NCBI GenBank assembly: GCA_035291605.1
Contig: DATDRS010000086.1
Span: 1-9,718 of the forward strand
Direction of reading: 5' to 3'
Length of the DNA stretch: 9,718 bases
DNA from: DATDRS01 sp035291605
GTDB taxonomy: Bacteria > Chloroflexota > Anaerolineae > Anaerolineales > UBA6663
The notes under the pieces were generated by a model. That model saw only the letters and a list, made by a program, of their open reading frames with translations, did no database searches and was not told where the DNA came from. Made by a program: the position numbers and the translations under genes. This document shows, one piece after another, positions 1 through 5,670 of this stretch; position 1 is the first letter of the stretch; each line of letters opens with the position of its first letter.

Positions 1-296
1 TGGATGATTCGTCGGATTTCTTTCTCTGAGGCGGTTACCGCACGCAGGCGCAAGTTGGTGATCTGGCTTAATCGCTGGTACACCATCAGGTCGTTAGGAT
101 CGCGCATCGCAATCGTCAAGACCGGGCCATGCCGCGCAATAGGAACGGACAACAGCTTTTGCGCGACCCTGCGAGGGATCAGGCGCGCCACCGAGGGGTC
201 AACGCGCAGCCGGGCCTGGTATCCCCAGGCTTTTTGATATGCGGTCGGCGCATTCCCCGGCGGAAAAAGGGTTACGGTAATTTCACGAGCGCCCAT
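1..296 (-). CDS. GspE/MshE N-terminal (MshEN) domain protein, partial
   Basis: The reading frame starts at ATG 296-294 and stays open to the left edge, giving 98 visible residues; the rest lies outside the window. Residues about 38-98 read as a MshEN/T2SSE_N domain: ARLIPRRVAQKLLSVPIAR, then LTIAMRDPND, a hydrophobic helix, LRLRAVTASEKEIRRII. The order 'pee-A-rr-PL... L-t-vAM-DP-n... V-as-eei' is characteristic of the N-terminal domain of type II secretion and type IV pilus ATPases (GspE, PilB, MshE), which in some members binds c-di-GMP. The first 37 residues have no recognised domain. An in-frame TAA lies about 70 bases upstream and no other ATG, GTG or TTG intervenes, so the start is well fixed. 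An intrinsic terminator separates it from the upstream response-regulator gene. Whether an ATPase, kinase, GAF or other domain follows cannot be seen. Confidence 0.78.
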   Translation of the reverse strand, partial: MGAREITVTLFPPGNAPTAYQKAWGYQARLRVDPSVARLIPRRVAQKLLSVPIARHGPVLTIAMRDPNDLMVYQRLSQITNLRLRAVTASEKEIRRII

Positions 297-310
297 GGTC
301 GCTTTCTGGA

Positions 311-316
311 ATAATA
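311..316 (-). promoter_or_regulatory. Possible -10 box of the MshEN-domain gene
   Basis: On the minus strand TATTAT matches five of six consensus -10 bases and ends 14 bases before the ATG at 296. This predicts a very short leader of about 8 bases. No convincing -35 hexamer lies at 16-18 bases, and only a weak purine stretch (AGAAAG) precedes the start codon. A promoter is expected here because a terminator lies just upstream, but the exact site is uncertain. Confidence 0.3.
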
Positions 317-383
317 GTACCCTGAGCCTACTGCCCCTAAGACTACCACAAATAAACCTGCGGGTAACTTACAGTATCCTGAC

Positions 384-412
384 AAAAACAGCCTGGGGCG
401 TATCCCAGGCTG
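384..412 (-). terminator. Rho-independent terminator after the response regulator
   Basis: On the minus strand a perfect 9-bp stem, CAGCCTGGG (412-404) with CCCAGGCTG (397-389), encloses a six-base loop and is followed directly by five T residues (388-384). It lies about 50 bases past the response-regulator stop codon and upstream of the MshEN-domain gene, so it should separate the two into different transcripts. Confidence 0.85.
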
Positions 413-462
413 AGCTTGGAAAGATGAGCTGATCTCACGCTGAGGCAAGGATTGCCAATCGG

Positions 463-1152
463 TCACTCGCCAAAACGATAGCCCACGCCTCGAACGGTCT
501 GGATGTAAGCCGGTTGCGAGGGGTCGGCCTCGATTTTCTCGCGCAGGCGCCGGACGGCGACCTCGATCAGGTTCATCCCGCCGGAAGGCATGGCATAGCC
601 CCAGACATTCTGGAACAGTTCCTCCTTGCTGATGGCCAGGCCGACGCGCTGGATCAGATACTGAAGCAGCTGAAACTCCAGGGGGGTCACCTGGACCGGC
701 CCGCCGCGTTGCAGGACGCGCTGGGCATCTGTATCCAGCTCTAAGCCGCCGTAAGCTAACCGGCCGGTGGCTGGCGCCGCCGACCGCGCGGTTCGCTGAA
801 GGATGGCGTGAATGCGCGCGACGAGCTCCTTAGCCCGGAAGGGTTTGACGATATAGTCGTCCGAACCGGCCTCGAAGCCCTGCAGGATATCCTGTTCGCG
901 GCTCATGCCGGTCAGCATCATAATAGGCACGGGCGAGACCTGGCGGATATACTCGCAGACCTCGAATCCGGTCATGTCCGTCATCATCACGTCCAGGATA
1001 ATCAGGTCCAGGTGATTTTTGCGCCAGACCTCCAGGGCCTCGGAACCGCTCGCGGCCAGGAGGACCTTCATATTGGCGTTCTTGAGCGCCGTTTGAACTG
1101 TGTGCCGGCTCGACGCATCGTCGTCGGCGTAGAGGATGAGAGGCTCAGCCAT
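463..1152 (-). CDS. OmpR/PhoB-family response regulator
   Basis: This 229-residue cytoplasmic transcription factor has the full two-domain layout. The receiver domain (about 1-120) carries the acidic pocket D10-D11-D12, the phospho-acceptor D54 in LIILDVMM, T81 in MMLTG and K103 in VKPF, so all phosphorylation residues are present. A short linker is followed by an OmpR-type winged helix (about 130-229) with TPLEFQLLQYL, the recognition-helix region VAVRRLREKIE and the terminal hairpin IQTVRGVGYRF. It starts at ATG 1152 with AGGA seven bases upstream. No histidine kinase lies beside it, so the partner is elsewhere or it is an orphan. The nearest upstream gene is an M50 protease, separated by a 191-base gap with repeats and a candidate promoter, and an intrinsic terminator follows. 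The target genes cannot be told from sequence; subfamily naming would be guesswork. Confidence 0.95.
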   Translation of the reverse strand: MAEPLILYADDDASSRHTVQTALKNANMKVLLAASGSEALEVWRKNHLDLIILDVMMTDMTGFEVCEYIRQVSPVPIMMLTGMSREQDILQGFEAGSDDYIVKPFRAKELVARIHAILQRTARSAAPATGRLAYGGLELDTDAQRVLQRGGPVQVTPLEFQLLQYLIQRVGLAISKEELFQNVWGYAMPSGGMNLIEVAVRRLREKIEADPSQPAYIQTVRGVGYRFGE

Positions 1153-1214
1153 AGGCTTTTCCTAAGTGACAGGGTTTCGCCAGGATTCCCCTAAACGGGA
1201 TAGACCATGCGGCG

Positions 1215-1223
1215 ATTCTATCA
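1215..1223 (-). promoter_or_regulatory. Candidate extended -10 promoter of the response regulator
   Basis: The minus strand reads TGATAGAAT: a TGn extension followed by TAGAAT, five of six matches to the -10 consensus. It would start transcription near position 1208 and give a leader of about 55 bases. The -35 region is not recognisable, as often accepted for extended -10 promoters. It lies downstream of two hairpin repeats that separate the gene from the M50 protease gene. Confidence 0.4.
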
Positions 1224-1258
1224 TGAATAAGCATTCGCCACATGGCCCATGAACGACT

Positions 1259-1295
1259 AGAAACCCGGGTTCTCCCTCCGGGAAACCGGGTTTCT
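1259..1295. repeat. Palindromic repeat, AGAAACCCGG type
   Basis: AGAAACCCGG (1259-1268) is exactly complementary to CCGGGTTTCT (1286-1295) across a 17-base spacer. It has no T-tract on either side, so it is not a standard intrinsic terminator. It sits between the M50 protease stop and the response-regulator promoter region, next to a second, unrelated palindrome. The look is that of a dispersed palindromic (REP-like) element, but copy number cannot be judged from one window. Confidence 0.65.
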
Positions 1296-1313
1296 CTGGG
1301 TTTTCGAGGCTTG

Positions 1314-1344
1314 GTAGAGACGTTCCGCCGGAACGTCTTTCTAC
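1314..1344. repeat. Palindromic repeat, GACGTTCC type, at the M50 gene stop
   Basis: The left arm GTAGAGACGTTCC (1314-1326) and right arm GGAACGTC-TT-TCTAC (1330-1344) pair over 13 bp with a two-base bulge and a three-base loop. The last base of the M50 stop codon (1346-1344) forms the foot of the stem. On the minus strand it gives a strong hairpin just after translation ends, without a T-tract. It may protect the 3' end or partially terminate, or it may be a mobile palindromic element inserted at the gene end. Confidence 0.65.
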
Positions 1345-2462
1345 TAGAAAGGCTTCGGCGTGAAGAGCAGGAAGAACAACCCCAGCGTGAGCAGCCCGGC
1401 GAATTTGCGCCCCCCGTCGAGCGGCGTAATGTTGTTGAGAGGTTCGGGGTGTCCCAACCCCGTGAGCAGGGCGAAGAAGGCCCACGTCCACCAGCCGCTC
1501 CACGTGGTAAAGCCCATGACAAGCAGGGCCGCGAAAGCCGCGGTCCCCAGTGGACGCGCGGTGTTGCCCAGCGCCGCATAGGCGATGTGTCCGCCGTCCA
1601 ACTGGCCGAGCGGCAGGAGGTTGAAGCCCGTCACGAGCAGCCCGAACCACGCGGCAATCGCCACTGGGCTGAGGGCCACCGCCTGGTTCGGCCCGTGCGG
1701 GATGATCACGTCCACCAGCCAGCGGATGAGCAGCGACGAGCCGACCTGGCCTTCGGCTGCGATCCGGGGGACCAGGCTCGATTGCAGCAGACCCAACATC
1801 ATCAGCGGCACGGCGACCAGGAAGCCCGCCAGCGGTCCGGCCAGCCCCACGTCAAACAGCGCCTTGCGGTTCTCGACGGGGCTCTTCAGTTGAATGAACG
1901 CGCCGAACGTGCCGAGACCGAAAGGCACAGGGATGAAGTAGGGCAGGGTGACCTGCACGCCGTGCAGGCGCGCCGCCACATAGTGCCCCATCTCGTGCAC
2001 GCCCAGGATAAACAGCAGGGTCGCCGCGAACGGCGCGCCCGCGGCGAGGACGGGCAGCAGCCGCAGCAGGTCGCCGGCCTGCCAGGCGGCGCGCAAGGCT
2101 GGCAGGGCGTCGACTCCGGCAAAACCGGCGCCCGCCAGCAGCGTGGTGGCAAGCGTGGCCAGGAGCAGGACCACATTGACGAGCGGATTGAAGCGCGCGA
2201 TCTGCGGCAGGCCGCGCTGGGCCACCACGACATCGGCGTTCCTTTCGCGCCGCAGGATGGGCGTATAGCCGAGGCGGCGGAACGGCTCTTTCAGCGCGCC
2301 GAAAACCATTTCGGCGTCTTGCAGCAATTGCCCGACGAACATCACGGAGTCGCCCCGCGCCGTCGAGCGAACGTCGGCGACGTGCAGCCGCCCTTCCACC
2401 TCCTGCCTGAGCCGCCCGACCACCTCAACCGGCTGCCGATAGACCTGCTCGTAAGTGAACAT
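1344..2462 (-). CDS. M50-family site-2 protease, EGY-like
   Basis: This is an intramembrane zinc metalloprotease of 372 residues. A soluble N-terminal region (about 1-90) precedes a largely hydrophobic body with several membrane segments (about 93-112, 136-154, 205-227, 265-283, 305-332, 354-368). The zinc motif HEMGH is at 156-160 (H156, E157, H160). A second conserved block, LPYFIPVPFGLGTFGAFIQL with following ENRKALFDVGLAGPLAGF (173-214), and the distal NLLPLGQLDGGH (281-292, D289 the expected third ligand) complete the catalytic set. Such proteases cleave membrane-bound substrates, often anti-sigma factors; no substrate is encoded here. ATG 2462 is chosen over GTG 2489 because AAGGAG lies six bases before the ATG while the GTG has no ribosome site. 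The GTG start would add nine residues. A palindromic repeat overlaps the stop codon. The upstream neighbour ends in a terminator, so it is probably monocistronic. Confidence 0.92.
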   Translation of the reverse strand: MFTYEQVYRQPVEVVGRLRQEVEGRLHVADVRSTARGDSVMFVGQLLQDAEMVFGALKEPFRRLGYTPILRRERNADVVVAQRGLPQIARFNPLVNVVLLLATLATTLLAGAGFAGVDALPALRAAWQAGDLLRLLPVLAAGAPFAATLLFILGVHEMGHYVAARLHGVQVTLPYFIPVPFGLGTFGAFIQLKSPVENRKALFDVGLAGPLAGFLVAVPLMMLGLLQSSLVPRIAAEGQVGSSLLIRWLVDVIIPHGPNQAVALSPVAIAAWFGLLVTGFNLLPLGQLDGGHIAYAALGNTARPLGTAAFAALLVMGFTTWSGWWTWAFFALLTGLGHPEPLNNITPLDGGRKFAGLLTLGLFFLLFTPKPF

Positions 2463-2525
2463 CTCCGTCTCCTTTTCGATCTCAAACACCGGACATTACT
2501 TTACTCGAACCGGGACGCCGAACTT

Positions 2526-2551
2526 GTCAGCCAGGCGCCTAAAAGGCTGAC
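2526..2551. repeat. Inverted repeat upstream of the M50 protease gene
   Basis: GTCAGCC (2526-2532) and GGCTGAC (2545-2551) form a 7-bp stem about 65 bases upstream of the M50 ATG, with a smaller palindrome AGGCGCCT in the loop. On the plus strand it is followed by TTTT, but no plus-strand gene precedes it, so a plus-strand terminator has nothing to serve. It could be an operator or a leader hairpin. No convincing -35/-10 pair was found around it. Confidence 0.4.
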
Positions 2552-2625
2552 TTTTGCGCTCACCTGACATGATAGCGGCGAGAGTGTAAACGCCGTATTA
2601 GAGAAAACTGAGAGCAAGATGAATC

Positions 2626-2652
2626 AAAACCGCCCCGGATCAGCCAGGGCGG
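2626..2652 (-). terminator. Rho-independent terminator after dcd
   Basis: On the minus strand CCGCCCTGG (2652-2644) pairs with CCGGGGCGG (2638-2630) over 9 bp including one G-U pair, with a five-base loop, followed by TTTT (2629-2626). It lies 28 bases beyond the dCTP deaminase stop codon, so it should end the transhydrogenase, FAH-family and dcd transcript before the M50 gene. Confidence 0.85.
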
Positions 2653-2679
2653 CGGACGAATTTTCGGGTCTGAGGCGGG

Positions 2680-3234
2680 TCAGAGTTTGGGCAAGACAAT
2701 CGCCTGCTGTTTCTGGTATTTGCCCTTCTTGTCGGCGTAGGAAATCTCACATTCCTCGTCGGCTTCAAAGAACAGCAATTGGGCGATGCCCTCGTTGGAA
2801 TAGATCTTGGCTGGCAGGGGAGTCGTATTCGAGATTTCGAGAGTGATATAACCCTCCCACATAGGCTCAAGCGGTGTGACGTTCACAATTAATCCGCAGC
2901 GCGCCATCGTGGATTTCCCTAAACAAACAACCAAGACGTTGCGGGGAATGCGCAAATATTCGACAGACCGAGAAAGGACAAAGGAGTTAGGAGGGATGAT
3001 ACAGACGTCACCCTTGAAGTCCACCATGGACTTGGGGTCAAAATTCTTAGGATCCACGATGGTCGAATGCACGTTGGTGAAGATCTTGTATTCGTCGGCC
3101 ACGCGGATGTCGTAGCCGTAGGACGAGACGCCGAACGAGATCACGCCGTCGCGCACCTGGCTCTCCACGAACGGCTCGATCATGTTGCGCTCCCGCGCCT
3201 TTTTCTTGATCCAGTGGTCGGGTTTCAGACCCAT
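2680..3234 (-). CDS. dcd: dCTP deaminase
   Basis: This 184-residue trimeric enzyme deaminates dCTP to dUTP, feeding dUMP and so dTMP synthesis. The family signature SSYGYDIR is at 37-44. The active-site blocks are GKSTMARCGLIVNVTPLEP (106-124) and EGYITLEISN (127-136), with S108, R112 and the general base E133 intact by analogy with the Escherichia coli enzyme. The C-terminal part INEG-like (YSNEGIAQLLFFE, 145-157) closes the nucleotide site. Length is close to the usual 185-195. The form is like the short, archaeal-type sequences, some of which also hydrolyse dUTP; the sequence alone does not decide between mono- and bifunctional. ATG 3234 has AAGGAG nine bases upstream. It follows the FAH-family gene by 40 bases and ends the operon, with an intrinsic terminator 28 bases downstream. 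Confidence 0.96.
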   Translation of the reverse strand: MGLKPDHWIKKKARERNMIEPFVESQVRDGVISFGVSSYGYDIRVADEYKIFTNVHSTIVDPKNFDPKSMVDFKGDVCIIPPNSFVLSRSVEYLRIPRNVLVVCLGKSTMARCGLIVNVTPLEPMWEGYITLEISNTTPLPAKIYSNEGIAQLLFFEADEECEISYADKKGKYQKQQAIVLPKL

Positions 3235-3274
3235 GTGACGCCTCTCCTTGTCTTGGACAACAACATGCCTCCTC

Positions 3275-4039
3275 TCACCTTTCCTCCGCCATCACCGGGT
3301 TTTTCAGCTTTCCAATCCCCTCGATCTCCACTTCCACGACGTCTCCGGGGTTGAGCAGGCCCGACCCGCTGGGTGTGCCGCTGAGGATCACGTCGCCCGG
3401 CACGAGCGTCATGATGGATGAAACGAAAGCAATGATCTTGGACACGCTGAAGAGCATGTCGTGCGTCGAGCTCATCTGCCGGGTCTCGCCGTTCACCCGG
3501 CAGGTGATGAGCAGCTCGGCCGGATCGAGGCCGGTGGCGATGCACGGCCCCAGCGGACAAAACGTGTCGAAGCCCTTGCCGCGCGCCCACAGCCTGTCGG
3601 CGTCAATTAAATCGCGCGCGGCTAAATCATTGGCGCAGGTATAGCCGAGCACGTGGGCCAGCGCCTCCTCGGGCGGGAGCCAGCGCGCCGCTTTGCCGAT
3701 GACCACCGCCAGTTCCGCGCCGTGCTCCACCTGCTGCGATTGCGGCGGCAGACGGATCGGCTCGTCCGGGCCAATGACGGAGGAGGGCGGTTTGAGGAAG
3801 AGCGTCGGCAGTTCGGGGGCCGGCGCGCCGCTCTCGCGCACGCGGTCAAAAAAATTCTGGGCCAGGCCAACGATTTTTCCCGGCTGGCAGGGCGCAAGCA
3901 GTTTCACCTCGGCCAGCGGGACCTTCTTCCGCCCGCGCGAGAATTCGCCAAAGATATCGCCCGTGATCGGGCCGACCTGCTGGCCGTCGAGGTAACCCCA
4001 ATGCGTCGCCTCGCCCTGTTGATACCGAACCAATTTCAT
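3275..4039 (-). CDS. Fumarylacetoacetate hydrolase (FAH) family protein
   Basis: This 254-residue protein has the fold of FAH-family hydrolases, isomerases and decarboxylases, which act on acyl-pyruvates, oxaloacetate or homoprotocatechuate-pathway dienes in a metal-dependent manner. A short N-terminal domain (1-50) precedes the catalytic domain: KIVGLAQNFFDRVRE (55-69), FLKPPSSVIGPDEPI (81-95), VEHGAELAVVIGKAAR (104-119), GYTCANDLAARDL (132-144), KGFDTFCPLGPCIAT (155-169) and the C-terminal PGDVILSGTPSGSG (214-227). Of the usual metal ligands Glu-x-Glu...Asp, E109 and D138 are present, but the first Glu position is Gly107, an oddity described in the findings. ATG 4039 is preferred over GTG 4078 because family proteins usually begin with M-K/R-L-V-R; GTG would add 13 residues read from repeat-like DNA. 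It sits 45 bases after the transhydrogenase and 40 before dcd. The substrate cannot be assigned. Confidence 0.9.
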   Translation of the reverse strand: MKLVRYQQGEATHWGYLDGQQVGPITGDIFGEFSRGRKKVPLAEVKLLAPCQPGKIVGLAQNFFDRVRESGAPAPELPTLFLKPPSSVIGPDEPIRLPPQSQQVEHGAELAVVIGKAARWLPPEEALAHVLGYTCANDLAARDLIDADRLWARGKGFDTFCPLGPCIATGLDPAELLITCRVNGETRQMSSTHDMLFSVSKIIAFVSSIMTLVPGDVILSGTPSGSGLLNPGDVVEVEIEGIGKLKNPVMAEER

Positions 4040-4045
4040 TGGAGA

Positions 4046-4072
4046 TTCCAACTCCCGACTCCCATTTTCCAA
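4046..4072. repeat. Short-module repeat between the transhydrogenase and FAH genes
   Basis: The module TTCCAA occurs at 4046-4051 and 4067-4072 and ACTCCC at 4051-4056 and 4058-4063, so the minus strand reads as repeated GGGAGT and TTGGAA blocks. It fills most of the 45-base gap between the two genes. It resembles low-complexity junction spacers rather than a regulatory site, and a 5-bp inverted repeat CCAAT/ATTGG (4030-4042) spans the adjacent start codon. Confidence 0.45.
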
Positions 4073-4084
4073 CCTCACCTATCG

Positions 4085-5530
4085 TCACGTTTGAGGTCTG
4101 GGGCTTGGGGTTTGAGAGTTCTTTGCCTCCAGCCAGCGCTCCCAACGCCCCAGCCCGTCATACGCGGCGTATTTATAGGAATCGGCCAGCGTGGGGTAGT
4201 TGTACACGGCGTGGATGAAGGCATCAATCGTCCCCCCCTCCGTCATGACGTGCGCGCCGATGTGGACCAGTTCGGAGGCCAACTCGCCGATCAGGTGCAC
4301 GCCGATCAGTTTTTTGTCGGCTGGCGCGAAGACGAGCTTGAGCATCCCGCTGGTATCGCCGACAATCTGTCCACGCGGGTTCTTTTCGTAATAGGCGCGC
4401 CCGATCAGGTAGGGGACGTCCTTCTGCCGGCATTCGTCCTCTGACACGCCGACCATCGAGATCTCGGGGATGGTGTAGACCGCCAGCGGCAGGATGGGCG
4501 AGACGCGCTCCTTGTAAAGCAGGTTGAAGGCGTGCACCATGCCCACGCGGGCCTGTTCCATCGAGGTGGAGGCCAGCGCGGGGAACCCGATCACGTCTCC
4601 GGCGGCGTAAATGTTTGGGACGGAGGTCTGATATTTTTCGTTGACGAGGATCAGGCCCCGGTTTCCCACTTTCACGCCGAGCGGCTCCAGCCCCAACCCC
4701 TCGATATTGCTCTGCCGCCCGGCGGCGAACAGCGCAATTTCACTGTCCACGTGTGCGCCGTCCAACAGGGTGATGTGCACGCGGTCTGGTTTGGTCTCGA
4801 TCTTGCTCACCCGCGTGTTGAAGATGAAGCGCAATCCTAAGCGCTCCAGATGGCCGCGCAGGCGTTCGGCGATTTCGTAATCCACGAAAGGCAGCAGCCG
4901 GTCACGGCTGTCCACGAGGGTCACCTCCACGCCCAGCGCGGTGAAGATGGAGGCGTACTCAGAGCCGATCACGCCGCCGCCCACGACCGTCATCGTCCTG
5001 GGGATGTGGCTCATCCGCAGGATCGAGTCGGAGTCGTAGATCAGCCGGTGGTCAAAGGGCGTGTCGGGCGGGTGAAAGGGGGAGGAGCCGGTGGCGATCA
5101 GGATGACCTCGGTGGTGAGGTCGCGCGCGCCGCCGTCGGAGAGCTGCACGTGGACGGTGTGCGGGTCGCTGAGCGAGGCGGCGCCCCGGACGACTTCGAT
5201 GTTGTGCCGCTCGAGGTTGCGCCGGATGATGCCCCACTCGCTTTCGACGACGATTTGCTTGCGGTACATGAAATCGCCGACGGTGAGGCCTTCTTTCAGC
5301 GAGTAGTCAATGCCGTACAACCCGCGCTGGCGCAGACCGGAAAAGTACAGCGCCGTCTCGCGCAGCGTCTTGGAAGGCACGGTGCCGGTGTTGATGCCTG
5401 CCCCGCCGAGGTGCGGCGCGCGCTCCACCAGCGCCACCTTCTTGCCAAAGTAGGCGGCCTGGGCTGCGCCCTTCTCGCCGGCCGGGCCGGAGCCGATGAC
5501 GACTAAATCGTAATCATAGGTGGGGAGCAT
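4085..5530 (-). CDS. sthA: SthA-like soluble pyridine nucleotide transhydrogenase
   Basis: This 481-residue FAD flavoprotein belongs to the dihydrolipoamide dehydrogenase/glutathione reductase superfamily. The FAD Rossmann motif GSGPAG is at 13-18, ATG at 146-148, the NAD(P) Rossmann motif GGGVIG at 184-189, and the second FAD motif YAAGDV near 310-320. The position of the redox disulfide reads GGAGINTGTVPSK (42-54): both cysteines of the usual C-x4-C are replaced (G45, T50). Near the C-terminus NYPTLADSY replaces the HPT-E catalytic dyad of lipoamide dehydrogenase. Together these point to a Si-specific NAD(P)+ transhydrogenase, balancing NADPH and NADH in the cytoplasm, not a disulfide reductase. 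The last dozen residues (NSQTPSPRPQT) look like read-through of C-rich spacer. ATG 5530 has only a weak ribosome site. It heads a likely operon with the FAH-family gene and dcd, and a good promoter lies upstream. Confidence 0.85.
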   Translation of the reverse strand: MLPTYDYDLVVIGSGPAGEKGAAQAAYFGKKVALVERAPHLGGAGINTGTVPSKTLRETALYFSGLRQRGLYGIDYSLKEGLTVGDFMYRKQIVVESEWGIIRRNLERHNIEVVRGAASLSDPHTVHVQLSDGGARDLTTEVILIATGSSPFHPPDTPFDHRLIYDSDSILRMSHIPRTMTVVGGGVIGSEYASIFTALGVEVTLVDSRDRLLPFVDYEIAERLRGHLERLGLRFIFNTRVSKIETKPDRVHITLLDGAHVDSEIALFAAGRQSNIEGLGLEPLGVKVGNRGLILVNEKYQTSVPNIYAAGDVIGFPALASTSMEQARVGMVHAFNLLYKERVSPILPLAVYTIPEISMVGVSEDECRQKDVPYLIGRAYYEKNPRGQIVGDTSGMLKLVFAPADKKLIGVHLIGELASELVHIGAHVMTEGGTIDAFIHAVYNYPTLADSYKYAAYDGLGRWERWLEAKNSQTPSPRPQT

Positions 5531-5559
5531 GGGTCACTCTGAGCAAATGGTCACTGGTC

Positions 5560-5588
5560 ATTATCCCCATGATACTCCGCGTTGTGAA
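5560..5588 (-). promoter_or_regulatory. Sigma70-type promoter of the sthA-FAH-dcd operon
   Basis: On the minus strand TTCACA (5588-5583, five of six matches to the -35 consensus) and GATAAT (5565-5560, five of six to the -10) are separated by exactly 17 bases. Transcription would start near 5552-5553 with a leader of about 22 bases before the ATG at 5530. It is one of the two best promoter matches in the window and fits the operon that ends at the terminator at 2626-2652. Confidence 0.6.
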
Positions 5589-5600
5589 GAAAGCCAAAAT

Positions 5601-5670
5601 CAGTAGACCGCCGTCAGTCGCCAGCGGACAGATTGCCTGGCGACTGTCTACTGGCGACTGTCTACGGTCT
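5601..5670. repeat. Nested direct and inverted repeats at the methyltransferase gene end
   Basis: A perfect 14-base tandem repeat TGGCGACTGTCTAC occupies 5638-5651 and 5652-5665. The core CTGGCGACTG (5637-5646, 5651-5660) has an inverted copy CAGTCGCCAG at 5615-5624, and AGACCG (5605-5610) is complementary to CGGTCT (5665-5670). The array contains the methyltransferase stop codon (5650-5648) and supplies its last residues. On the minus strand it folds into a 10-bp stem with a 12-base loop, without a good T-tract. Confidence 0.7.

Noticed and set aside
272..466. A 64-codon minus-strand frame whose GTG overlaps the response-regulator stop codon, with a membrane-like stretch
   Set aside because: It runs straight through the intrinsic terminator stem and overlaps the start of the MshEN-domain gene in another frame. 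Those structures explain the sequence better than a coupled small membrane protein.
2463..2489. GTG start at 2489 for the M50 protease
   Set aside because: There is no ribosome site before it, whereas AAGGAG stands six bases before ATG 2462.
2526..2555. Plus-strand intrinsic terminator (7-bp stem plus TTTT)
   Set aside because: No plus-strand gene or promoter precedes it. It was kept only as an inverted repeat.
1242..2567. A 441-codon plus-strand open frame
   Set aside because: It is antisense to the M50 protease, is rich in Arg, Gln, Glu and His as expected for a GC-rich shadow frame, and has no domain. The minus-strand frame has full catalytic motifs.
4085..5530. Dihydrolipoamide dehydrogenase (lpd) assignment
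   Set aside because: Both disulfide cysteines and the catalytic His of the HPT-E dyad are absent, so the lipoamide reaction is not supported despite overall similarity.
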